Part shown: in pieces, positions 24,000 to 64,000 of the stretch | Layout of the letters: every line of letters begins with the position of its first letter | How positions within the stretch are numbered: the first letter of the stretch is position 1 | Source of the DNA: Styela clava | Lineage: Eukaryota; Chordata; Ascidiacea; Stolidobranchia; Styelidae | DNA length: 64,000 bases | Reading direction: 5' to 3' | Assembly: GCF_964204865.1 (NCBI RefSeq) | Contig: NC_135258.1 | Span: 9,415,001 to 9,479,000 of the forward strand | Program-made: the position numbers and the translations under genes | The notes under the pieces: model-generated | Databases searched by the model: none | Told to the model about the DNA's origin: nothing | What the model saw: only the letters and a program-made list of their open reading frames with translations

Positions 24000-26900
24000 A
24001 TGTGGCAACCAATCGGAATACTCATGTTCCTCTGTTCATCAGGAGTGGTGTTGGCCCAAGATATGTCGAGCGATGCCATTCTGGTAAGTGCAATTCATCA
24101 ATATCCCTTAGTTCCTCAAGTAACTAAGGATTTCTGGAATAAGAAAAACCCTTTTTGCTTTGTTTTCTATAATCCTTCCAATATCAAAACAACAAATTCG
24201 ATGTAAATCTTGGGAGGAAATATTACTCTGTGTATATATATATATACAATTTACAGAGTAATATTTCCTCCCAAGATTTACATATATATCTATATATATA
24301 ACAATATGAAAAATAGAAATGAAAAACGTACATTCCCATTCCTTGTAATTTGATCAGGTGAAAATCAGCGAGGTAAATGAAAGGAAAGGGGACTTAGTTC
24401 CATGGTATTACGGTGCGCTCTATTGTGGTGAATATTTTTAAGATGCATCCAGCCATTTACCTCCATTTAATCAGTAGTCACTTTAAAAGATTTTGCACTT
24501 ATTTGATTGGAAGAAGGAACGATTCTGAATAACTATTCTATATTTAAAAGAATCTGGATAGGATCAGAAACCGAGACCATTGCTTAAATGCTGTAGAAAT
24601 CTCCAACTAATGCATTACTGAACTTTGTTGTATACAGAAAACGGCGTATTGTATGTGCAAATGCTGTGCAAAAGATAAAAGTAGTTGTGTTCGGCTCAGC
24701 TCGAGTGCAAACTACGAATGCGGTGAAAGCATGTGCAATGAAAATACATGTATTGTGTACGATAAAGCAAGGTGCAAATCGTTTTGCTTCTGCAAGTAAG
24801 TTGAATTGGCATGATGTTTAGTCACTATATCCTTGACAAGATTGTTCAGTCCACAATGGTAAATAAACGAACATGGGTTTTGATATACTGCGATATGTAA
24901 ATGTACAATGAAAGATTACATATTTATTCTACATAACGTTTTACTAAATATATCTATATTTGGTACTCCTGAAGTATGCGCACCAAGATGTCGCATAACC
25001 TGAACCCTAACCTGGTACACAACCTGAGTTCAGGTTGTGCGCCATCTTGGCGCGCATACTTCAGGAATCAGGAGGTCCCTATATTTATAGTCAGGTTAAC
25101 TGTATTTATATAGTCTTCAGCTCTTTTGTTCAATACTCTAATATTTGTTGATAATAATTTTATTCTTGGACTAATTAAAATATAGATCGGAACGGAAGGT
25201 TACTGGAAACGGCTCTCATTGGGTTGTTTATTATAGATTAAATAATAACAACTGACAATCACATTAGTGTATCACTAAAAAATCTTACAAGCACGGTATG
25301 TTACCCAGCTACTCATTTTAGGGGGTGAGGAGGTGTTTCTAAATTTAGGGGTGATAGATATCAGTTATTAGTGACTTATAAAAAGTATTATTAGTATTTT
25401 TTTGGGGGAGTTACACATAATTCGTTTAATTGTGGTAAAACTATGGTTACTGTGAATGTGTGCTAAATTTTTTTAGGATGGTAATGTTAATATTTCCGCC
25501 ATTACAGTTTCAAATTGAATTATTTGAATATCTGTTTGCATAAACTTATTTCGTTTGCACAGTAAATGCAAATCAGTACTTGAAAAAGACGATCCGCGAT
25601 GTGCAACAAGATTTCCACGTCCAGCAAATTGCGAATGCAAGGAAAAAATTGATTGTAAAAAACACAAAAAAAACCCGGAAAAACTTGATAAAATACTCAA
25701 AAACAAAGACGACCCAGATTCTGAATGTGCCATTCCTTGCTACTGCAAGTGAGTATTCATAGACCATATTATTTTGTTCTCTGTTAAAATATGCATAAGT
25801 AAGGTTTAAAAATATCCTAGAATTCCATAATGGTAGGCAACATAATACATATATATATATAAACAGATGAACTGCATAGACTTACATAGTTTATGGTATT
25901 TCATACAGAAATTGTAAAGCCACATTACCTCCTGAAAATCTTAGAATATGTTTGGAAACGGAGGCACCTGATTCACATTGCAAATGTGAAACCATAAAAT
26001 GTCCCGGACCTGGAGTTATAAAGAACTTGAATAAGGTATTGAAAATTTTATTCGTATAGTATAGTAGATGAGATTAAACAGCCATGGAAATATGATTATC
26101 TGCTGCTTACGATGACGAAAAAACTGGGGGAAAACTTTATTTATGAATTTTAATATGATAATCAACAGTAGCGTACGCCGGTTTTCGTTGAGGGGGTCAC
26201 TAAAAACTTGAAATTTTACGATACTAATACGGTGCCATATTTTTGTACGTTTATAATTTATCCAACGGAAAAGATTTATTGTGACGTTATATTCGATTTT
26301 ATTAAAAGTCATGATGACGTCATAAATAATTTTGAAAAAAGTTGCATAAACTATAAAGCAAGTATATTCGGTAATAACTTGTATTAAAAACACGTTAAAA
26401 CGTCCAACACTCCGGTAAAACATGGTATAAGAAAATGTTTAAATACTTGTTTCTATTCACAATGGCATTGACCATGGTCATCTGCCGACATCATAAATCT
26501 TGGGATTTAATTTTTTGGTATCGGAACGAAAGAAAATAATTTGTTTTTGATAATGTTACGCACTCGTGATGTTCATTGCTTGATCTTGATAGATTCGGCA
26601 AGTGAGAAAGAAAAGGGAAGAAGAAAAAGACGATAGTTTTAATTTTTCAGATGAAATAGATCTCATTTTAGATCCAGTAGAGTCCAAAGCTATGAAATGT
26701 CGGATGAAATGCCAATGCAGGTATGTACCAACAACGTGATATATAATACAAAGAAACACCACACATACACATACAAGTATATGTTGATAGCAAAAAGGGG
26801 TACAAGGAGAAGACGACGTAGAGTAAACGATTGGGGCTCACGTTTTGAAAAATGCACATTCTTCTGAGTATGATAAAATCCTATATTACCGAAACACATT

Positions 26901-28086
26901 TCAAACGGCTTCCTCCACCACCAAGTCCATGCATCTGGAAACAACCAACTAGCCTAGTAATCCTCCATATGGGCTGAAAACCAGACGGGAGGCCGTGGTT
27001 CGTGATATGACCATGTCGTATTATCGACTTTCCTCTCCCATCCTAATAATCTCTTCTCTATTTTTTCTGAACTGGGATGCTACATTTGCAAATAAACCGA
27101 GACAGATAGTTTTTCAGCATAACGTGAGTCAAAGACCACAAAGTTTGTAAAACAATGATAGCTGTATTCTTGACACATTTGCCATATTCTATTTGTCTTT
27201 CCAACCTGAAATGTTATTTTTCTTATAGTATATGCGCTGATGCACACGACAACGTACAAGAAACGTGTGAAAGGTTACTGCCTAAACCTCCAATTGATTG
27301 TCCTGAATGCGATCCAGATAAAGTTAACTGTCGCGAGAATACAATTGACGAGCAATGTCGAGTTTATTGTTTTTGCAAGTAAGTTTGCTATCCATTTTGT
27401 CCTTTTTTACTGGGAGTAACGATATATATCGAAAAAAATTCTGTTCATTGACGATAAGCAAACCAAGTCAGCTAAAGTTACATTCTGGTAAACGGGCAGA
27501 ATGATTCACATTCAAAGAAACAAACGTAATGGTGATTTATCTTCCATTGAATATATATTAGTCGAATATTTTCAAAGAATAATGCATTATGACTATGTTA
27601 GCATCGCAGGTTCAAAGGTCACACACCTCGGATGAAAACCTGAACATTGTTCATTGCGTGCACATTACCATATAGTCATATACTTTTATAGGATAAGATT
27701 TGATGTACCGAACGGCTAAATATCCTATATATTGTGCAATTGAAATGTGTGAAATTGGTTCGGGGATTAGTCTCTAACTCTTCAAAAAAAAAAAATGCGA
27801 ATCAAGCTTCAGAGTAAAATTTTCGCGTACTTATAAAATCACTAACGTTTTTACTTATTTCAGAAAATGCAAGGACGATTCTAGGATCCCGTTCAATTAT
27901 AAGAAATCATGCATCGACGTAGTTAATAAGCAGATAGGTTGTCTCTGCGAAGGAAAGGGAGACGATTGTGGCATAATAGAAAAAATGTCTGAGAGAGGGA
28001 CAGAAAGCTTCAAAACGACTAAGGATAAAAAAAGAGCTAAAAAAGGGAAACTTAAAAAGAAAAAGCAGGACAGAGATGAATTATAG
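24000..28086 (+). CDS. Secretory-pathway protein of repeated eight-cysteine modules ending in RDEL; family not recognised
   Basis: Seven exons: 24000-24083, 24638-24795, 25563-25748, 25909-26035, 26593-26720, 27229-27378, 27864-28086. All borders are GT/AG and they join in phase to 351 residues. Exon 1 encodes a signal peptide (MWQPIGILMFLCSSGVVLAQ). Four full modules and one partial module follow. The full pattern is C-x(6-11)-C-x(9-10)-C-x(1-4)-C-x(4-6)-C-x(n)-C-x3-C-x-C. The last three cysteines are invariant in spacing: CKSFCFC, CAIPCYC, CRMKCQC, CRVYCFC. Each module ends in CxC followed by a codon split by a phase-2 intron, so modules coincide with exons 2, 3, 4+5 and 6; exon 7 holds the partial module. 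Module 3 has a charged insert at an extra phase-0 intron. The C-terminus is a lysine-rich stretch followed by QDRDEL, which resembles a KDEL-type ER retrieval signal. I infer a disulphide-rich ER-lumen or secreted protein and know no matching family. Confidence 0.85.
24201..24283. repeat. Perfect 31-bp inverted repeat (hairpin) in intron 1
   Basis: The arms 24201-24231 and 24253-24283 are exact reverse complements over 31 bases, around a 21-base AT-rich loop. The arms contain 'aatcttgggaggaaatatta'. The hairpin lies in intron 1 of the cysteine-module gene. The absence of any mismatch implies recent origin or selection. A fold-back element, a small-RNA-type hairpin or an assembly/replication snap-back are all possible. 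Confidence 0.93.
24962..25078. mobile_element. MITE, subfamily A copy 2, with 8-bp target duplication
   Basis: A 117-bp near-palindrome. The left arm begins GGTACTCCTGAAGTATGCGC and continues 'accaagatgtcgcataacct'. The right arm is its inverted copy, running 'caggttgtgcgccatcttgg...' to GGAGGTCC. The inner 36 bp of the arms match with three differences. It is flanked by a perfect direct repeat CTATATTT (24954-24961 and 25079-25086). It lies in intron 2 of the cysteine-module gene. Confidence 0.93.
26901..27020. repeat. Dispersed repeat, copy 2 of 3
   Basis: Shares 'cggcttcctccaccaccaag', 'gcatctggaaacaacc', 'accagacgggaggccgtggt' and 'tcgtgatatg' with copies at 6590-6695 and 37251-37380. 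It lies in intron 5 of the cysteine-module gene. Confidence 0.65.
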
Positions 28087-28422
28087 TCATTTTTGTTTTG
28101 AATTATTTAGTCAATAATTAGTCGAAATACCGATTATTGCTACACACTTGATATGCCGGATTACATTGAAATATTTATTGTAAATCTTTGCAAAAATCCT
28201 ACACGCTTTTCACAAATTATACAAGTATTATTAAATTAGTCTAGGGAATATTTTGACGGATTGTAGTTATTATGAATGCACTCAAGTCTGCACTAGTGAC
28301 AATATAAAATACCTCTGTGTGAAAGTTATTTTTGTGGAGTAAGAAGTGTTGGCGGACTTCGAATATGTATTGCCAGCAAAATTTTAAATTGCATTGGTTT
28401 TGTAACCTTTTGTACTCACTAT

Positions 28423-28428
28423 ATTAAA
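28423..28428 (+). terminator. Candidate polyadenylation signal ATTAAA
   Basis: ATTAAA about 340 bases after the stop of the cysteine-module gene. It is the variant signal nearest to the stop; no canonical AATAAA is closer. Confidence 0.4.
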
Positions 28429-28429
28429 C

Positions 28430-31400
28430 GGGACTTTGAAATTATAGTTTTTGTGATAAATGGAATATCTAAGTTAGTTGTTGTTGAAGAAGTACTAACA
28501 GTACCATGAATGCGAGGAACCAAAACTCGATAGAATCGACTAGATATGGGCTGGCCTTTCATGGTAGATAGGCCTACCAATTCATACCTTGTGTATTAGC
28601 AAAGTTGGAAAATCCGACACGTCGTAATTTTCACTTACGTTGCCAGGGATTCACATATACCGAACAGGGTCACACTGCATATGCTAACAATTAATCTTTT
28701 CCTACTCGATAGTAATAAATTTCTGTCTATTCGTATGAACAAGGACCATAATTCAAGCACGTAGAAAACGTAGCAGCGCAAGTAAAATGAAAGAACGCAC
28801 ATACAAAAAGATGTCCTAATTGTACCTACAAAAGAATGCAATAGCCAACCTACTAAAATCGAAGTAGGACTGGCATCTCAAAGCTCACCTGTACCGTGAC
28901 CACCCGCGTCTCAGTGCACGAAGGCGAAAATTTCAGCAGAGAATTGCAAAATTTGTCAGAAGTTTCGGAGGGGTAATAAATATTGGTATATCGGAGTTGC
29001 GCCGCATTTTCCCATCCACAAAAAAATATATGTATGCCGATTTTTAGAGTCCTGGTTTTAGAAATGACATTTAAGCTAAGCTCTAAGTTTGCGTAGTTGC
29101 ACGATAATGTACCAGAACGAGAGTTATACAATTACAAATTTACCTTCTTCCTACTTGTGAGCTAACAATCACAAATGGTGATCTCTTCAGGTATAACAAC
29201 ATCCCGAGACAAAATTTTACGTTTTTCTTTAATTAATATCTTTAAATAATGAACTAGAACAAAAAATTCAACAAGATTTCAATTCGATATTTTTTACAAT
29301 AAGTACAATACTACACAGTAGCATTCAACATGATGGGTGTAATGGAAGTATATCCAACAAGCAAAAAGTCATTATATCTTAAGCCCACGTCCGACCTAAG
29401 TCATCTAAATATATTTCACTGACATGCTATTTTAAACTCTTCATGAAGCACAAAGCATTTTTTAGAGTCACGGCTAATGAAAATTCATATTCAACAACAG
29501 TTATTAAATTGAATTATTTTCTTGGAATATTTGAACGCAAACGCACAAGTAAAACATTGATAAAAAGAAATTGTATAGCCTTAGCACATGATGATAACGC
29601 AAAACAAGAAAGCGATAGTGAGAAAGCTTTGAGAAAAACGAATTTACAAATTAAATTCATTCTATTTTCAGCCAAGGAAAAAGGGGTAAAATTCAGTTCC
29701 AATTGGTTAATATTCCACTGAAATGCTGAACATACTGAACCAATTGAAATGGAATTTTATTGATTAAAAATTTCAAATGCCGAAAAATCCATGCCGCCAA
29801 TACTAGAGTAAAAAACAGAAAATTCAAATTAAATTGCTAATACAGGAAAAGCAAAGAATGAAATACCATGCTTAATTGAATAGACAAAATTGAAAAAAAC
29901 AAAAAAACAGTCAGAATTGAATGCTGAACTGCTGAATTGAATCTACAAATCTAAAAAATCAAAGAAATTGGGAATACAGAAAAACAAACCAATTCATTGG
30001 CCAAAATAGGGTCACAGGAGAAAACATTTTATTTTTCAATACAAAAAGTATAATTTAAATCAAAAGGCATCAATACTAAATAATGCTGTCTTTCATTAAT
30101 ATATATATTAAATACCGTATCATCATTTGATCCTAATTGATAGAAGAGAACATGCAGAGCAATAATATTCTAAAGGCAGCAGCAGGTTATACTTTTGAGA
30201 GAAGAATTGCACAAAAAAAAAAAGTACAGAAGAAGTGAAAATAATGAGATAAAAAACAAGGATGAAAAAGAGCGAGTTATGGGATTACAACCAGAGGCGA
30301 TAGCTGGGGTTCATCTCTGTGATATTTTGTTTACTACTAGTTTCGGCACTCCCGAAGTATGTGTACCAGGTCAGGTCATGATTTTATTCTGATTTTCCCT
30401 ATTTTAGTTTTATTACGAGTTCGGGACTGTTTGTGTTAGCCAAGTGAATATACCCCCTGTCCATAGGCTTCAGTCCCTTTATACAACTTGATGTAAAAGT
30501 AGGCGAACAAAATTAGTTACTTCTATATTGGTACACATACTTCTGGAGTGCCATTAATCTAAGTAAAAATCTGGGAGTGCCCTAGTTTCAATTACAATGC
30601 TATTAAAAAATAAGTATATGAGTAATACATCTAATTCTATAACAAACTTTATGCGTAATTCACCACATTTTAAGTAAAAATCATTGAAAACCAACAAAAA
30701 ATGGTCGAAGAAAGTTGAAAACAATCAGATATGGATTGTTTACAAAAACAAACACTGAAGAGTAAGAAGAGCCAAAAACAAAATTTGGTTTTATACACAT
30801 TACTTTATTCTGGTTGAGGAAATTAGTAAATAAGAACAATTGCAGATTCATTGACCGTGATGAACTAATATAAATAAGATATGAAACGTGGTTACAATAT
30901 ATTAAACTGACACTCGAGTAATAATTTGATAAACATATATTTGAAAATTCTTTCGTTATAAAAAAGCTTGAGAGTAGGAATTAATAATTGTAAATTTATA
31001 ATCTGGTAGTTTTTCTATGCAAATTTTTCCGAACAGTTATGCATCATTATAATGACCGATTATTACAGAATTCAATTTCATTTTAGGATCAATACGAATA
31101 CAGGTAACTAAATCAAGAATTATTTGTTTATCAATTATGCTGTAACATTTATTTTAATTTCAAAACTCAAATCCCATAGAAATAAAAAATTATAGAATTA
31201 TGTTTGCGGAAAAAAAATTTCTTTGGCTGTCTAAAATTGTGAGTCTCATTTTTGTAAAGCATCTAACAGAAAAATTCAATTCTAAATGAGCAAATTTGAA
31301 AATTGAAATAAAGTTTGTTCTTCACAATCGTGTAGCGTATAACATGTATTAAAAAAAGTGACAAAAAATTGTGGAAATTTGTTACTTTGAAAAACAAAAC

Positions 31401-32317
31401 AAAATCACCAGCAATGCTCTGTTACAGCTGGACGACCAACATCAAGCAAAGTACAATCTGATTATCAGTCCAACTGGAAATATTAATGACGAGTCAGTTG
31501 AATGAACAAGAATGAAATAATATCAAAGATCAAGCCTCACTTGAAAGATGCAATTCATTTCAATTTTCTAACAAAAAAAAATCTTTCAGAATTGGGCGAT
31601 ATGAATGAAACTAATAAAGTTGGGCATGAGAAATTTTCAAATAATTGAAAACAAATGTGGAAGCCGACAGGTAAAAGAATATAATTAGCCATGCATTTAA
31701 CAATGATATGTACATGACTCTGTATATAGCTGAGTATATGAATATAGAATGAGCATACATGGTCATAGTCAACATCAGGAAATATTTCAACATTAAAGAA
31801 CATCTCCTTGCTTAAGAAGTAAAAATAGTTATATATGCATTTTAGGCATTATTCATGTTCAGAAAAACGATTGTACATGATCTCTGTTCATAGAGCACCG
31901 CTGCAGAGTGTGGCATGCATGATTGCTACACCACCATGAAACAGTGGAACATTTTTTTCTTCCTTCAAGATACTTACTTTTTATAGAAAGGTAATACCAA
32001 TTCAAGTGTAATGTAAACAGATAAGTACTAAGATAATTTATTTCTTCACTTTTATGATATTTTGAAATACAGTATTAGTAATGTGGAGTTTTGAATTAAA
32101 TCAAATATACCCAAAATGGTTGAGGAGAATGAATGAGTAGGTCTCTAATTAATGAGAGTTTGTCTTGACGACAACGTACAAAAAAAATTAATTTGAATCT
32201 TTCATTTTCCAAAGTACTCCCACAAACCTCGCTAATGTCCTTGCATATACGCAAGTATGCAAACAATATGGAGGTATTATTTAATATCAAATTGAATTAC
32301 GAATACTTTCAATTACG
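28430..32317. other. Spacer between the convergent cysteine-module and kinase genes
   Basis: About 3.9 kb, very AT-rich, with A-rich stretches at about 29800-30060 and 31100-31400. The only clearly defined unit is the MITE at 30345-30581. The right part should contain the 3' UTR of the minus-strand kinase; AATAAA on the minus strand occurs at 32042-32037. Open frames here (for example 29443-29721) show no recognisable domains. Confidence 0.5.
30345..30581. mobile_element. MITE, subfamily B copy 2, with 8-bp target duplication
   Basis: It begins GGCACTCCCGAAGTATGTGT and ends CTGGGAGTGCC, with an internal inverted terminus (TGGTACACATACTTCTGGAG, ending at 30552) repeated about 29 bp before the true end. 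A perfect direct repeat CTAGTTTC flanks it (30337-30344 and 30582-30589), which places the right end at 30581 rather than 30552. The interior corresponds to the reverse complement of the copy at 5035-5224. 237 bp, no coding capacity. Confidence 0.88.
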
Positions 32318-62521
<30,204 letters not shown>

Positions 62522-64000
62522 CTAAAATCAGAATATAAATCTTATATTAGTCGGAAAATGGTGATAGCAAGTTAGCAACTCATTTGAAAAAAGTTCTCCG
62601 ACTCCAAGTTCATAACAAAATATTAGACAATATTATATTACTATTTCATGATGTAGTTGTCTTACTGGTATTCATAACACGAGATAACACAAATCATTAA
62701 AAATATTTTTTTTTCAAAAATTATTCCATTAGCCTCAATATTAATGGATATTCAAATACTCCCACTTCCGAGTAATAATAGGTATAGTAATAAAAATATC
62801 TTTTTTGGCACCACTGAAGAGCTACTTTTAAGATTATTACTTCATAATATGTCTGATATAAACAAGATGTTCAACAAGAAAGGACAAATGAGTCATAGCC
62901 TGACTCGGGAGGCAAATGACTATCAAGTTATTGATAAAAGGCCTGATTTTGATTTCCAAATATTGAATTTGGAATACAGGAAGCATTGTTCTGCTCATGG
63001 AAGTTGGGATCTTTGAAAAATTTGGATATAGATATTAGTCGCTAAAATCCATACTCAAGTACACGATTATTGTCTTCAAAAACGTCAATAACTCTCGAGT
63101 ACAGACATAACTGGACCCTTGACAAAATCCTTCAAAATATTTTAATTTTGCTGGCAAATGAAATAAGGCATCACTTGTCTGTGAGAGTTTATTCTTGAGA
63201 ACAGAAACTGAATTGAAATTAAAGTACTTTTTAATCTGGAGTACATTGAGGACATCTACATAGGAGGTTAACCTAAATTTCTCCAATTATACACATAAGC
63301 CAATGATGACAATAATGACATTGAGCCAATGAGATTCAAGCATTGAAAAAAGGAAGCTTCATAACTAGTAATGATATAGTTCTTTCAAAATCATAACACC
63401 ACTAAAATTTGGTGTAATGATTGTATTATTTAGAATTATTTAAAATAATTTAGCATACCGGTATGTCATGATTCGGATTATTAAAAACTGAAAGGGAAAG
63501 GAAAACAGAATTTTAGAAGTTCAATATTAACGAGATGAGGACATCGCTTAACGGTTCTAGATAATTATAAAATTGGAAGCAAAAAAAAAATAATTGTAAA
63601 AAAAAGTATAATCGATGACAATGCACCAATTTTGTATATTATTTTTACATACAAAAATGTTAGGTCGTTTTTGTTTTAGTCAACAGTTGAACCAAAACTG
63701 TCCGTGTGGTTAAGTATACACAATAGGTTACCTCTTCTATCAGAAGAGCAAAACTACTAAACGAAAGAATAACAGCCCAAGGCTATGACAATTCAACTAT
63801 GTGACCTTACACGTTAGCTGTTTGTGGAATGTGCTAACAGTATTCACAAAGTCAGTCAGTTAAGCATAATTATCATGACATAGAAATTAGGGGGACTAAC
63901 TATGGGCCATGCACACAAGAATTTATTAATCATTGCCTCAAGTTTGATTAAGTATGATCACATAGTAATAAAACACATAAACGATCTATTTATGAATAGA
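62522..64000. other. Partial kinase intron at the right edge
   Basis: The exon encoding the glycine-rich loop (GDGAFGKVYK in the family) was searched for on the minus strand and not found, so this is intron up to the window edge. A plus-strand 90-codon frame with an ATG at 62744 and a minus-strand 83-codon frame at 63035-63286 are unassigned; both may be transposon debris or chance. Confidence 0.5.

Noticed and set aside
62744..63286. A plus-strand 90-codon frame and a neighbouring minus-strand 83-codon frame in the first visible kinase intron.
   Set aside because: Neither matches a family I know and neither has supporting signals. They are not annotated as genes.
62522..64000. Search for the glycine-loop exon of the kinase.
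   Set aside because: No minus-strand segment encoding a GxGxFG motif with suitable splice sites was seen, so the kinase is reported as 5'-incomplete.

Overview
This is a 64 kb piece of an AT-rich animal nuclear genome. Coding regions are split by GT-AG introns, polyadenylation signals follow several stop codons, and the spacers are full of short inverted-repeat elements. The gene content (TAF13, a C3orf33 homologue, a claudin, a receptor-transporting-protein-like zinc protein, an SLK/STK10-type kinase) points to a deuterostome. An invertebrate chordate such as an ascidian is my best guess, but that is inference and not proven by the sequence. Coding exons were assembled by hand from splice sites, reading-frame phase and similarity to remembered protein families.

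Layout. 1-2302: spacer with a 170-175 bp tandem duplication and a G-run/C-run repeat. 2303-2662 (+): intronless TAF13. 2988-3262: hAT-like element. 3627-5758 (+): five-exon C3orf33 homologue with a short transposon in intron 4. 6971-11381 (-): complete five-exon claudin. 11622-13568 (+): a tentative three-exon small gene of unknown function. 16023-20407 (+): five-exon gene with an RTP-type 3CxxC zinc domain between two long disordered arms. 24000-28086 (+): seven-exon gene for an unrecognised secretory-pathway protein built of repeated eight-cysteine modules and ending in RDEL. 32318-62521 (-): 18 visible exons of an SLK/STK10 (Ste20/GCK) kinase, whose first exon or exons with the glycine loop lie beyond the right edge, and which has a likely alternative last exon at 34347-34826.

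The genes do not form one pathway; this is an ordinary mixed animal neighbourhood. The two most unusual items are the cysteine-module protein and a family of miniature inverted-repeat transposons. The cysteine-module gene has phase-2 boundaries around each repeat, a signal peptide and a C-terminal RDEL, and I cannot assign it to a known family. Four copies of the transposon family can each be delimited to the base by a perfect 8-bp target-site duplication. Other mobile-element traces include an element with a 9-bp duplication, a perfect 31-bp hairpin, and three further repeat families in introns and spacers.
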